From the IMG/VR virus record IMGVR_UViG_3300005337_000441, positions 151,769-215,768 of that record: 64,000 nt of DNA; one strand, 5' to 3'. This stretch comes from a virus. This document shows, piece after piece, positions 42,011-50,344 of this stretch (positions are counted from its first letter, which is position 1; every line of letters begins with the position of its first letter). Under the pieces are notes generated by a model. The model did no database searches, had not been told where the DNA came from, and was given only the letters and a program-made list of their open reading frames with translations. A program made the position numbers and the translations under genes.

Positions 42011-42421
42011 ATGCCCATCGAACCCGGCATCGAGCTGATCGCCGCTGAACTTTATGCCATCGGCTACGAGATCACGGCGTGGATCCACTTCACCGCTCCT
42101 GATGAGAGCTACAAGCGCTACCGCTTGCCGCTCGTGCACGACGGTGAGGAATGTGAGCTGCACATCACTGCGGACTACAACAGCAACATCTCCTTCGAGC
42201 TGCAACCCTTGATGCGAGTACGTGGCCTCAACCTGAGTGAACCCACGCCCAATCAAGCGGTGCCGATCAAGCGGCGCTGGATCATCTTGACCAAACCCAA
42301 GCTCAACGACAGGATGCCTGGAATCAGCGATCCTTCGTACCCGAGCGAAACATTCCCTGCCAACTACGTGCTGACGTTCTTGCAAGGATTGAAAGCCCAC
42401 GCCGTGCAGTACCACACCTGA
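42011..42421 (+). CDS. Paralog array protein 2, 136 aa
   Basis: ATG at 42011 (MPIEPGIELIAAELYAI). It pairs with the preceding product: same helical opening, same middle order (FTAPDESYKRYRLPL against FESPKSKKFRFDV), and same ending (FPANYVLTFLQGLK against FPDNVFPFLHVYDV). No catalytic motif. Such divergent tandem copies suggest selection for variety or for a hetero-oligomer; this is inference. Confidence 0.8.
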   Translation: MPIEPGIELIAAELYAIGYEITAWIHFTAPDESYKRYRLPLVHDGEECELHITADYNSNISFELQPLMRVRGLNLSEPTPNQAVPIKRRWIILTKPKLNDRMPGISDPSYPSETFPANYVLTFLQGLKAHAVQYHT

Positions 42422-42430
42422 GGGAACAAC

Positions 42431-42868
42431 ATGCATGCACCTGACACCCCGCATGCAGAGCATGACCCTGTGCTCAAGCATGAGAACTTCGAAACGCTGT
42501 ACGCTGAGGCCCGAAAGCTCCTGCAGCGTGTATTGCCATCGGACATGAGCACCAACATCGTGATACTGGAAGATTTCCAACTGGAGATCAACGGTCGCAT
42601 GGTGCCCTTCGTGCTGCGTTTGACAGATCACACGAAGTACCTGTCGAACATGATCTACGTGCAGATCAATCCCACTCGCACTCTGTACTCAACCAGGTGG
42701 CACTTTGCGCTGTATGAGCACGGACAACTCGTCAGCGGAGGTGCGGCCGTCGTTCATGCTGGCACCCAAGCGTGGCAACAGGAACACGCCCGCAGTCCCG
42801 AGATCGCCAAGATCGCCGCAGACTACCTCGCATCTCAAAACAAGGAAAGTCATGTACCGCAGATGTGA
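42431..42868 (+). CDS. Paralog array protein 3, 145 aa
   Basis: It starts MHAPDTPHAEHDPVLK. It is clearly related to the N-terminal half of the 320 aa product at 43102: DPVLKHENFETLYAEA against DPALQHENFQKLYDVA, RWHFALYEHGQLVSGG against RWHFGFHRDLPGEVVGG, and a helical end (ADYLASQNKE against TDFLAQLNQE). It overlaps the next gene by 17 bases. Function is unknown. Confidence 0.8.
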   Translation: MHAPDTPHAEHDPVLKHENFETLYAEARKLLQRVLPSDMSTNIVILEDFQLEINGRMVPFVLRLTDHTKYLSNMIYVQINPTRTLYSTRWHFALYEHGQLVSGGAAVVHAGTQAWQQEHARSPEIAKIAADYLASQNKESHVPQM

Positions 42869-43127
42869 AATCTGTGACGGACTGGAAGACCTGGACCATA
42901 AACCCCACTGCCGTTTCTTTGGCAAGCCGGTGACGGGTCACGAGCTCAAGTCCGAAGCAGAGTCGAACCCTGAACTCGAACGTCGAGCCGCCTTGAAGAT
43001 GGTTCACTTCTTGGCACGTCACAACCATCTCGAATCCCCCATGGGCCGTCAGGCTCAAGCCTGGGTGGAATCTACAACCAAGGTCATTCAAGGAGAAAAA
43101 GATGACCATCATCCTCGCAAGCAGTGA
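42852..43127 (+). CDS. Small Cys/His zinc-binding-type protein, 91 aa
   Basis: ATG at 42852 (MYRRCEICDGLEDLDHK) follows AAGGAAAG. The N-terminus has CxxC (C5, C8) and H16, H19, C20, enough ligands for one zinc site. The rest is a charged helix. It is embedded between two paralogs, overlapping both by 17 and 26 bases. Zinc binding is inferred from residues; it could be a small nucleic-acid or protein adaptor. Confidence 0.75.
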   Translation: MYRRCEICDGLEDLDHKPHCRFFGKPVTGHELKSEAESNPELERRAALKMVHFLARHNHLESPMGRQAQAWVESTTKVIQGEKDDHHPRKQ

Positions 43128-44064
43128 GCCGGATCCGGCACTGCAACATGAGAACTTCCAGAAGCTCTACGACGTGGCGCTGAGTGCAGCGCAGTCAGCT
43201 CCTTTCATCGAGAAGTCTCAAACTCGGGAGCAGACGTACAAGAGCTGCGCCTTGGTGATGAAGGGTGAGGTCGTCAAGTACAACATCCAGCTCAAGCTCT
43301 ATCCGCAGATCGGACAGCTGGAAGTCGAGGTGACTGACGACTTCATGTTCGGCGATCGGTGGCACTTTGGCTTCCATCGTGACCTGCCTGGAGAAGTGGT
43401 CGGCGGCTACTCGTCACAAGACCCATGCTCGGACACACATCGTCAAATGCATGCTCTCAGCGCCGAGCTCGCCAAGTGCGTCACAGACTTCCTCGCTCAA
43501 CTCAACCAAGAAGGACAATCTGTCGTGAGTCAAGAAAAAGAAGTATTCCATCCGGTCTGCATTCCGCCGCAGTTCAACTGGGGCGAGACCTACTTGGATC
43601 TGTTCTACGTGGTGTCGCACATGTTGCGGCCGTTCGGTGAGTACTTCGGGCCCGCCTACGGCAACGTGGTGAAGCTCAAGATGCACGCCAATGCAGTCTT
43701 GCCGCTGGACAACCACAACACCAAGACGGCCGAGACGGTCAAGTTCTCACCGGACCCCCACGCCCACGGTTCGGCCCGTGACTTCAAGGTCACGCTGGGT
43801 AGCCACTTGCGGGACTTCCCTAAGCACAGCCTGCACCATGTCTTCTCGGTCTATGAGAACGACAACGAGACCTGGAGCTACCAGTTCTCGATCGGCCTGA
43901 ACACGTACGGTCGCGTGGAGTTCACGAGCTTCTACGCGGCGCATCCGAAGTTCATGGAGGAAGTCGGCGGCGTGAATGAGGCACGCATCTGGTTTGACCG
44001 CATGGTGTTGCAGTGCCTGGGCATGTTGCGGGCTTACAAGAGCCAGCCGAGTTTGGAGGAATAA
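43102..44064 (+). CDS. Paralog array protein 4, two-unit fusion, 320 aa
   Basis: It starts MTIILASSEPDPALQHENF. Residues about 10-145 match the product of 42431. Residues about 150-310 are a second unit of similar length with a comparable layout (WGETYLDLFYVVSHML, then GSHLRDFPKHSLHHVFSVYE and a final helix). This looks like an in-frame fusion of two array members. Each half has an RWHF or WSYQF strand near its middle. Function is not recognised. Confidence 0.8.
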   Translation: MTIILASSEPDPALQHENFQKLYDVALSAAQSAPFIEKSQTREQTYKSCALVMKGEVVKYNIQLKLYPQIGQLEVEVTDDFMFGDRWHFGFHRDLPGEVVGGYSSQDPCSDTHRQMHALSAELAKCVTDFLAQLNQEGQSVVSQEKEVFHPVCIPPQFNWGETYLDLFYVVSHMLRPFGEYFGPAYGNVVKLKMHANAVLPLDNHNTKTAETVKFSPDPHAHGSARDFKVTLGSHLRDFPKHSLHHVFSVYENDNETWSYQFSIGLNTYGRVEFTSFYAAHPKFMEEVGGVNEARIWFDRMVLQCLGMLRAYKSQPSLEE

Positions 44065-44069
44065 TTGCC

Positions 44070-44546
44070 ATGAGTCACATGTCCGCAAATCCAGTTCCTT
44101 TGCAGTACCGTTCCCTGCGTAGTGTCTGGCGCGCTGTACGGCACCCAGGTCTGGCTGACGCGGGCACGCAGTACACACTCCAGCAGCTCTATGAGCAGTT
44201 CAGCGCCAAGCTGACGGAGCTGAACTGCAACGGTGTGACCTACGTGGATCAGGTCTACTTCTATGGTCAACGCATGGATCTCTTTGGACACCGTGATCTG
44301 AACGGCGAGCATGCCGATCAGCTGCTGGTGACGCTGGCGCACACTTCGTTGCGTGACGCCACACTCACGTGGATGTTGCAGTTCACTGTGAACAAAGAAA
44401 ACATCGGCACGGTACAGCAGCGCTACGTTATTTCGCCGCTGTATCTGGGCGACGGAGTGACCGAGTTGCCCTACCAGTACGCGCTCACGGTGCTGGGCTC
44501 CATCATCGACACCGTCAAGACGTGTCGTCCATCCAACCCTCGATAA
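44070..44546 (+). CDS. Array-region protein 5, 158 aa
   Basis: ATG at 44070 (MSHMSANPVPLQYRSLR) is set by GGAGG eleven bases upstream; the open frame back to 44013 overlaps the previous gene. The layout of helix, beta strands (VYFYGQRMDLFGHRD, then LTWMLQFTVNKEN) and closing helix (YQYALTVLGSIIDT) follows that of the array, although direct identity is low. It continues the same transcription unit. Confidence 0.76.
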   Translation: MSHMSANPVPLQYRSLRSVWRAVRHPGLADAGTQYTLQQLYEQFSAKLTELNCNGVTYVDQVYFYGQRMDLFGHRDLNGEHADQLLVTLAHTSLRDATLTWMLQFTVNKENIGTVQQRYVISPLYLGDGVTELPYQYALTVLGSIIDTVKTCRPSNPR

Positions 44547-44552
44547 ATCAAC

Positions 44553-45035
44553 ATGACCAACTACGAATTGATGTTAACGGTCAACTACCGGCTGGCTTAC
44601 CCCGAGGACACGGTGGCCAATCGCAAGATCTTCATCTCCCAGACGGTCTTCAAGTTCCTGGGCTTCCATCATGCGCGCACGCACTGGAAGCTTGGCACCA
44701 AGGCGCTGGAGATCTGCCACATGCTCAACATGCGCAGTCTGACCACTGCGGTCAAGACGGGCTTCTTCGGCGAGGACTTCAGCACACTGTCGCTGATGTT
44801 GCAGACACCTTTCTTCAAGGAGCGTCTGGCAGAAGTTGAGCTCGCTGACATCGAGAAGATCCAGTGGAAAGTCGACGACATCTTGCTGCCCACGGAAGGC
44901 CTGCTGTGGCAAGGTCAGGTGGTACCCGAGATGCGCGTGGATCGGGGAACCTGGATCAAGGTCATGGACTCCGTCATCAATTTTGCCAAGGTGGACACCG
45001 AGGCGGGAAAGGAAGCAAAGGTAGGATACCTATGA
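44553..45035 (+). CDS. Array-region protein 6, 160 aa
   Basis: It starts MTNYELMLTVNYRLAYPE seven bases after the previous stop and ends in an ATGA overlap. It is mostly helical, with KIQWKVDDILLP as one probable strand region. It does not clearly align with the array families, so it is kept as a separate unknown in the same operon. Confidence 0.78.
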   Translation: MTNYELMLTVNYRLAYPEDTVANRKIFISQTVFKFLGFHHARTHWKLGTKALEICHMLNMRSLTTAVKTGFFGEDFSTLSLMLQTPFFKERLAEVELADIEKIQWKVDDILLPTEGLLWQGQVVPEMRVDRGTWIKVMDSVINFAKVDTEAGKEAKVGYL

Positions 45036-45592
45036 GCAACTCACAACAATTGCTGCACTTCGATCACATGTACAACATCGGGGAGATCTTCCCCGGCAAG
45101 ACCGTGAAGGATTTCACCGGTCCGCAGTTGCGTGTGGGGGAGATTCACGTCCGTGACGGCAACGACGTCAGGGTCATCAAAAACCTGGTCACGCAGTTCA
45201 ACCCGAAAATGGTGATGACGGCTCACGGTCACATGCCGGTGGCAGGGTACGTGGATATGAAGGTGTCCAATCCCCGTCACCCTGATCTGGCCAATCTGCC
45301 GGACACGCCTGCCCTGGAAGGCGAGCTGTGCTCCAACGAAGACGGCACATTGGTGCTGTATTCGCGCAGCAACAAGAACCTCGTGGGCTTCAAGCTCGCC
45401 GCCATGTTGCCCGTGGATCCGGCTGAAGAAATCGCCGAGGCCCGTCATGAGCTGCGTCGGTACTTCACGCCCGACCAATACGACGAGGCACTTTTCCGAC
45501 AGTTCGACAACGACTACGGTCTCTTCAAGCCTGAGGCGCGTCGCCGCATCGAAGAACTCAGGAAGATCCTCAACAAAGTTCCCCGTTCGTGA
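45032..45592 (+). CDS. Hypothetical protein, end of array unit, 186 aa
   Basis: ATG at 45032 (MSNSQQLLHFDHMYNIG) overlaps the previous stop. The N-terminal two thirds are beta-rich; the C-terminal 50 residues are a charged helical part (EARHELRRYFTPDQYDEAL). No motif is recognised. A UUCG-loop terminator follows directly, so it ends the transcription unit begun at 41536. Confidence 0.78.
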   Translation: MSNSQQLLHFDHMYNIGEIFPGKTVKDFTGPQLRVGEIHVRDGNDVRVIKNLVTQFNPKMVMTAHGHMPVAGYVDMKVSNPRHPDLANLPDTPALEGELCSNEDGTLVLYSRSNKNLVGFKLAAMLPVDPAEEIAEARHELRRYFTPDQYDEALFRQFDNDYGLFKPEARRRIEELRKILNKVPRS

Positions 45593-45594
45593 AG

Positions 45595-45623
45595 AGAGGA
45601 CCTTCGGGTCCTCTTTTTTTTTT
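45595..45623 (+). terminator. UUCG-loop terminator with long T-run
   Basis: An 8-bp stem (45595-45602 with 45607-45614), TTCG loop and a run of ten T. It ends the 41572-45592 unit. Confidence 0.95.
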
Positions 45624-45647
45624 GTCTCCTTAGAAGGAATTTGGGTC

Positions 45648-45656
45648 ACATATACT
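45648..45656 (+). promoter_or_regulatory. Class A promoter-like element
   Basis: ACATATACT, followed by gttcTTGACA, 43 bases before the 194 aa gene. It follows a terminator, as most copies do. Confidence 0.6.
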
Positions 45657-45698
45657 GTTCTTGACATTGATCCCCTTTTCAATACTAGGAATACCAAC

Positions 45699-46283
45699 AT
45701 GAATCAACGAACCAACTACATGAAGATGTCTCAAGAGGAACTGTGGACTTTGCACGGCCTGTGCATGGATCACCTGGCTACCTCGACGGGACTTCCGATG
45801 CTGTATACGTTCCACATGTCGGTGGAACAGGACACCAAGATGATCCAGTGGGCTGTGGTGATCGAGCGCTCCTCGGAGAACAACGAACACACCACGTATG
45901 AGGACACTGTCATCCGCATCACACTCACCCATGAAAAGGGTGAGAACATCTGTGTCAGAGAGATGCACTTCACCAGCTTCAAGCTCCTGCGCACATCCAT
46001 GGACTGGGTCAAGAAGGGTGAAGCTCTGCACGACGAGGAGAGCAAAGGAAGAGTCTCCTCCAACCGCATGGAAGGCGTGATCCCGCACCTTCTCCAACAT
46101 GTTCTCGCCGCCCTTCGTGATCGCCGACCCGACACGAAAGACGAGCTCAAGCTCATGATGGCGCGTGTGCCCACTGCACAGACACTCATGCACCGTCTCG
46201 AACACATCCTGAACACCGACCATCCGGCACTGACCCGTGAAGTGCGTCAGTTCTTGGACCGTCACATCCTCGACCCGAAGTAA
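45699..46283 (+). CDS. Array-region protein 7, 194 aa
   Basis: ATG at 45699 (MNQRTNYMKMSQEELWT) after TAGGAAT. The layout again is an opening helix, strand pairs (MIQWAVVIERSS, then VIRITLTHEKG) and closing helices, with a longer Lys/Asp/Arg-rich tail. It is a single-gene unit with its own promoter and terminator. Relationship to the array is by pattern only. Confidence 0.78.
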   Translation: MNQRTNYMKMSQEELWTLHGLCMDHLATSTGLPMLYTFHMSVEQDTKMIQWAVVIERSSENNEHTTYEDTVIRITLTHEKGENICVREMHFTSFKLLRTSMDWVKKGEALHDEESKGRVSSNRMEGVIPHLLQHVLAALRDRRPDTKDELKLMMARVPTAQTLMHRLEHILNTDHPALTREVRQFLDRHILDPK

Positions 46284-46292
46284 ACCTCAACG

Positions 46293-46327
46293 AGCCCCCG
46301 CTATGCCAGGCGGGGGCTTATGCCGTC
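46293..46327 (+). terminator. Hairpin terminator plus TATGCCGTC
   Basis: A 9-bp stem (46293-46301 with 46310-46318), directly followed by TATGCCGTC (46319-46327) and no T-run. Confidence 0.85.
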
Positions 46328-46351
46328 AACACTACCAATAGGAGTACCACC

Positions 46352-46948
46352 ATGGCAAACGAAAAGATGCCTTTCCTTCTGAAAACGATTTCCGACCTGC
46401 TACCGGGCGGCGTGGACAATACACGCTATCCGGTCGCTGTCACCTACAACCCGGATCCCGAGAAGTGGGAGATCCGTGAAATACCTCTGCTCATTGCGCT
46501 CAGCAAGAAGCACGAGGACACCCTGCGTCTGGCTCGTCGTGCAGACCACGCCAGCTACTGCGACAAGAAGTTCACCTATAACGGCCAGGACTACTTGCTG
46601 CGCAAACAGCATCTCCCGTCCAAACACAGGGAATGGGACGACATCAGTCTGCGGGCCGAAGACGAGTACATGCGGCTGTCCTTCATGTCGCCTCATGCGC
46701 CGGATGGTCAGTATGCCTGGTGGATGCACTGCATCATCCCGGGCATGAACAACATTGGTCAGAAGAACTACAACTACGTGAACTACGTTGTCCCCAAAGA
46801 CAACTTGCCTTTCCCCATTGAAGAATGGGACCAGTTCCTCGCAGCGCTGGACGCCATGCTGCGAACGTGTTTCACCGAAGAGAAACTCAAGGAGATTTTG
46901 TCCCATGAGCGATCGAACCCATTCGGCGGTAAACCTTTCCCCAACTAA
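46352..46948 (+). CDS. Array-region protein 8, 198 aa
   Basis: It starts MANEKMPFLLKTISDLLPG after AGGAG. The middle contains YDxxDISLR-like and WWMHCIIPGMNN strands, and the end is helical (EWDQFLAALDAMLRTCF). It overlaps the next gene by 44 bases. No family is recognised; position and layout place it with the array proteins. Confidence 0.78.
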   Translation: MANEKMPFLLKTISDLLPGGVDNTRYPVAVTYNPDPEKWEIREIPLLIALSKKHEDTLRLARRADHASYCDKKFTYNGQDYLLRKQHLPSKHREWDDISLRAEDEYMRLSFMSPHAPDGQYAWWMHCIIPGMNNIGQKNYNYVNYVVPKDNLPFPIEEWDQFLAALDAMLRTCFTEEKLKEILSHERSNPFGGKPFPN

Positions 46949-47495
46949 GCTGCCGATCAGTTGCACTCTGGATCCCACTCTCGTGGCCTACCACGAAGTG
47001 GACCTGGCAGCCTACGCCGATCTCGACCCCGAACACACCTCACACCTGGCCAACCAGTTGGCTGTCGTGGCGGAGTTCAACGGAGGGCTGGATCCGAACG
47101 TGCACAAGACGTTCATCCATGTTCCTTCCGAACACCTCGTCACGTTTGAAGAAAAGGGCAAGGACCCCGCGTCTGATGCTCGCTACTTCAAGGTGACGGT
47201 GACACCCCTGAAGAACCCCGACCGCTGGGGTAAATGGTGGTTTCATCTTCGGCAGCGCGAGCATCGCCAAGGTGACATCATCAGCATGTGTCAGGCCTTC
47301 ACGAAAGACCCCATCTCAGAAGTACTGCTCACGCAGCTGCTGATTCAGATGGGTCGCATCGTGGAAGTCTGGGCATTGGCGCATCAACGCCAGTGCGAGC
47401 AGACCTACCTGAAGGATCCATTCAGTCCGGGGAAACCTGAACATGAATGGCTGCAACACAAGCATCTGGAAGACTCGCCGATTCGCCGGAAGTAA
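46905..47495 (+). CDS. Array-region protein 9, 196 aa
   Basis: ATG at 46905 (MSDRTHSAVNLSPTKLP), inside the previous gene, with AAGGAG ten bases before. A strand pair (YFKVTVTPLKNPDRWGKWW) and a closing helix (QLLIQMGRIVEVWALAH) follow the array layout. The RWGKWWFHLRQRE text recalls the RWHF strand of proteins 3 and 4. Function is unknown. Confidence 0.78.
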   Translation: MSDRTHSAVNLSPTKLPISCTLDPTLVAYHEVDLAAYADLDPEHTSHLANQLAVVAEFNGGLDPNVHKTFIHVPSEHLVTFEEKGKDPASDARYFKVTVTPLKNPDRWGKWWFHLRQREHRQGDIISMCQAFTKDPISEVLLTQLLIQMGRIVEVWALAHQRQCEQTYLKDPFSPGKPEHEWLQHKHLEDSPIRRK

Positions 47496-47560
47496 AAATA
47501 ACGGTAGGTGGGATTATCTATTGAGATCCCATCTATCCGTTCAACCCTGGAGAGTCAGAA

Positions 47561-48613
47561 ATGGCGACCGCAAAAAAGACAGCAGCCAAGAAGGTTGCTG
47601 CCAAAACAACCAAGCCGTCAGCAGCGGCCAAGACGACCGACAAAAAGAAGGTCGTGAAGGATCCTGGCGTCGAGGCTGACAAGCCTGTTGTGGCCAAGAA
47701 GGCTGCGGCGAAGAAGACACTCGACAAGGCGTCTCCTGCTGTCGCGACCGGTAAGAAGTCTGCCACGGCCAAAAAGGAACCGACCAAGAAGAAGGTCGCC
47801 GCCAAGACGCCGGCTTCCACGGGTCTGACTGGCGATGCTTCGCCGCCGGTGGCGCATGTCGTGAGCCGCAACGCCAAGGGTGAGACGGCTGTGGCTGTTT
47901 CTACTCCTATCACGACGGCACCGGTGGCTGCACCGGCTCCCACGCCTGCACCCAAGCCCGCTCGTCCGGTCGTGACGCCGCCGCGCTTTGCACCGAAGCC
48001 CCCGCCGCCGCCTCCCGCTCCTCCCGCGCCGCCCCCGAAGCCGGCGATCAGCTTCGAAGAAGCGACGACCTCGGAGATGAAGAAGGTCAACGTGAAGAAG
48101 TTCCCGCTGGTGCCGCTCTTTGGCGACAGCACGCTTTCGCAGAACAACTTCGCGCGTCCTGCTCCCATCTCGGTGAACATGCCCGACGGCACCACGCAGT
48201 CGGTCAAGAGCGGTTTCCTCGCCTTCAACAAGTCCATCGAACTGCTCGCTCTCACCAGCAGCAACGAATGGATCGAAGCCGGCCATGTCGCAGCGGATGA
48301 CCACATCGGCGACGACATGAAGCTGCTGGCCATCTGCGTGGAACTCGACGGCCAGAACGTGTTCATCCAGGTCAATCCGGACGAGCACCTCTTCAAGCCC
48401 GCCGTGGGCAACGCACGCTTCAGCGTGATCAGCACCGAGATCTCCTACTCGCCTGATCCGACGGCCAGTCCCCGCCGCGTCTTCATCATCAAGGTCGAAG
48501 GCAACGTGGATCTGGACACCGGTCGCGCTTACCTCAGCGCCACCGCCAACCGGCCTGAACTTGCCCCCATGGGCTTCTTCCTGCAAGGCTCGCGCCAAAG
48601 CTACGTGAAGTAA
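47561..48613 (+). CDS. H1-like protein with globular C-terminal domain, 350 aa
   Basis: Residues 1-95 are a histone-H1-like tail of KKTAAKK/VAAK-type repeats. A Pro/Ala/Thr linker with an eight-proline-rich stretch follows (about 120-165), then a globular domain (about 170-350) with clear beta pattern (LLAICVELDGQNVFIQV, RRVFIIKVEGNVDLD). The tail should bind DNA non-specifically; the C-terminal domain may target it to a partner. It lacks similarity to the C-terminus of the other H1-like gene (31940). Strong C/G codon bias in the globular part suggests high expression. Confidence 0.82.
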   Translation: MATAKKTAAKKVAAKTTKPSAAAKTTDKKKVVKDPGVEADKPVVAKKAAAKKTLDKASPAVATGKKSATAKKEPTKKKVAAKTPASTGLTGDASPPVAHVVSRNAKGETAVAVSTPITTAPVAAPAPTPAPKPARPVVTPPRFAPKPPPPPPAPPAPPPKPAISFEEATTSEMKKVNVKKFPLVPLFGDSTLSQNNFARPAPISVNMPDGTTQSVKSGFLAFNKSIELLALTSSNEWIEAGHVAADDHIGDDMKLLAICVELDGQNVFIQVNPDEHLFKPAVGNARFSVISTEISYSPDPTASPRRVFIIKVEGNVDLDTGRAYLSATANRPELAPMGFFLQGSRQSYVK

Positions 48614-48617
48614 ACCT

Positions 48618-48663
48618 CATAGACCTCCAGGTGCCCTTGCAGGCCCTGGAGGTCTATGCTGTC
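48618..48663 (+). terminator. Long hairpin terminator containing TATG, plus CTGTC
   Basis: A 14-bp perfect stem (48618-48631 with 48645-48658). The distal arm ends in TATG and runs into CTGTC, so the post-hairpin motif (TATGCTGTC, 48655-48663) starts inside the stem. Confidence 0.85.
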
Positions 48664-48691
48664 TGCTTTCTTTTTCTGAAAAATTACAGTC

Positions 48692-48700
48692 ACATATACT
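48692..48700 (+). promoter_or_regulatory. Class A promoter-like element
   Basis: ACATATACT, 84 bases before the 103 aa gene. The leader between them is long and holds no obvious gene. Confidence 0.6.
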
Positions 48701-48783
48701 CAACCTGAGAGATACCGCATTGATCTCTCAAGATGATAACCCGACGTCTGGTTGGAGTCATCTATTCTCGTCTGGAGAAACAA

Positions 48784-49095
48784 ATGTCTGCAAGTATTTT
48801 CCCCGTTGGCCATCAAACCACTTGCCAAATGGGCAACATCCACGACAAGCACGGCTTTGTCGCGGAAGCCAAGGTGACCATCCTCGGTCACAAAATCATC
48901 GACCACATGCCCGACCAGCCGCTGTACCTGATCAAGGTCAACGGCGAAGACCGCGTGGGTCGTGCCACCTTGAAGTTGGAAACCGACGACGACATCACGG
49001 CCGAGCTCTACTGCACGGCCAAAGCTTGGTATGGCTCGGCCGCCATCCCGGGCGCAGCTGAATCGTTCGAAGCTGCCGTCAAGCGCCTGTTCTGA
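48784..49095 (+). CDS. Small hypothetical protein, 103 aa
   Basis: ATG at 48784 (MSASIFPVGHQTTCQMG) after GGAGA; the frame is open to 48733, but the ATG has the ribosome site. It is predicted to be a small beta-rich domain (EAKVTILGHKIID, RVGRATLKLETDD) with two Cys. It is first in a unit of small genes reaching towards ribonucleotide reductase. Function unknown. Confidence 0.78.
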   Translation: MSASIFPVGHQTTCQMGNIHDKHGFVAEAKVTILGHKIIDHMPDQPLYLIKVNGEDRVGRATLKLETDDDITAELYCTAKAWYGSAAIPGAAESFEAAVKRLF

Positions 49096-49139
49096 ATTCC
49101 TTTCCCTCCTCCCCAAATACCACCACTAGGAACACCATC

Positions 49140-49616
49140 ATGAAACTCATTCTCACCGCTACCGAAATCGCCTCCAGCGCCAAGCTCGTCACCGGCGTCA
49201 TCCTGCAGATGCCCGGCGAGACCGACTGGGAGCTGATCGACAAGCTGCGCGATCCCAAGGACTTCCTGAAGAAGGTCGTCACCTCGCCCAAGCATGGCTT
49301 CACGGTTACGCTGCCTGACTGCAGCACCCCTGCCAATGAAGAGATGATCGACGCCGAGGACGTGGCCCATCTGCGTCTGGTGATCGAAGTCACCGAAGCC
49401 GAGTACCTGGCCATCAACAAGCTGCTGTCGCGCCACACCGGCACGATCATCAGCCTGGTCAAGATGTACATGTCCTTCGTCGAGCTGATCGGTAGCCTGA
49501 TGAAGACCTTCGTCGACGACATCGGCGAGCTCACCGAGACCACGCTCAAGTTCGGCCAGGACATCGAAGTCGAGAAGGCCGACAGCGGCATCGACAACGC
49601 CGACACTCCGGCCTGA
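49140..49616 (+). CDS. Hypothetical protein, 158 aa
   Basis: It starts MKLILTATEIASSAKLV after AGGAAC. The N-terminal part is alpha/beta; the C-terminal 50 residues are an amphipathic helix with an acidic end. Codons are strongly C/G-ending, hinting at high expression. A terminator follows. No family is recognised. Confidence 0.8.
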   Translation: MKLILTATEIASSAKLVTGVILQMPGETDWELIDKLRDPKDFLKKVVTSPKHGFTVTLPDCSTPANEEMIDAEDVAHLRLVIEVTEAEYLAINKLLSRHTGTIISLVKMYMSFVELIGSLMKTFVDDIGELTETTLKFGQDIEVEKADSGIDNADTPA

Positions 49617-49657
49617 TACGTTTCCTCCCTCAGCTCTACCTCCCTGGAGCTGCTTCA

Positions 49658-49696
49658 GAGCCGCCTGGACCGAGAAACCCAGGCGGCTCCTTTTTT
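49658..49696 (+). terminator. Hairpin terminator
   Basis: An 11-bp perfect stem (49658-49668 with 49679-49689), then CTTTTTT and ACCG. Confidence 0.92.
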
Positions 49697-49710
49697 ACCG
49701 AGGAAACCTC

Positions 49711-50070
49711 ATGGCCATCCATGCCGAACAAGCCAACCGCAACATGCGGTGGAAGTCTTACAAGCGCTTCACGGCTGCTGAAATTGAAGCACACATTGAC
49801 TGGTGTTTCAGTCGACCCATTCAAGGCTTCTGTCCCTATGAGAAGCCGCCGGTGGGTTACCGCGAAGAACCTCGTTCGCCGTACGAAAACCAGGTGTACT
49901 ACATCGAGCTGTCCAATCCTGGGTATGTGACCAAGCGCGTCGTGGCTCTGCTCAACGCACGCTACCGCCGCGCGGACTGGGAGAGCGTCACGCTCATGCC
50001 CATGGCCATCAACGCCCGTACCCATAACCGCGTCTTGCGTCTGTCGACCAAGTCCGGTCTCTGTCTGTAA
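49711..50070 (+). CDS. Hypothetical protein, 119 aa
   Basis: It starts MAIHAEQANRNMRWKSY after GAGGAAAC. The protein is basic (many Arg, Lys and aromatic residues), with a helical opening and a Tyr/Pro-rich middle (FCPYEKPPVGYREEP). The basic character would allow nucleic-acid contact, but no known domain is visible. The small gene at 50124 follows. Confidence 0.75.
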   Translation: MAIHAEQANRNMRWKSYKRFTAAEIEAHIDWCFSRPIQGFCPYEKPPVGYREEPRSPYENQVYYIELSNPGYVTKRVVALLNARYRRADWESVTLMPMAINARTHNRVLRLSTKSGLCL

Positions 50071-50123
50071 GTCTTCCCCAACCCCCCGTTCCCTCACCAC
50101 CGCTCTCGAAAGGAGTCTTTACC

Positions 50124-50303
50124 ATGGGCCTAGCCCAAACCCACGATCAACCCCTGGTCATCACGAGCTACCACCCCTCGCCCTTCGGTGCGCTGGGTGA
50201 TTGCAAGACCGAAGCCTGGAAACAGGCCGAACGTCAGCGTGCACAGCGGGAGATCTTGGAGCGAGCCACCCGCGAGTGGCGCAACAACCGCTTCAAGAAC
50301 TGA
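50124..50303 (+). CDS. Short basic protein, 59 aa
   Basis: A 59-codon gene missed by common length cut-offs. It has a strong ribosome site (AAAGGAG at 50109-50115) nine bases before ATG. The product starts MGLAQTHDQPLVITSYH and ends in a basic helix (RQRAQREILERATREWRNN). Codon use matches its neighbours. It sits between the 119 aa gene and a terminator. A small regulatory or adaptor peptide is possible; function unknown. Confidence 0.7.
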   Translation: MGLAQTHDQPLVITSYHPSPFGALGDCKTEAWKQAERQRAQREILERATREWRNNRFKN

Positions 50304-50344
50304 TCAGCGAGGCCAACTCGACACGCCTCGAAAACGCTACAACT

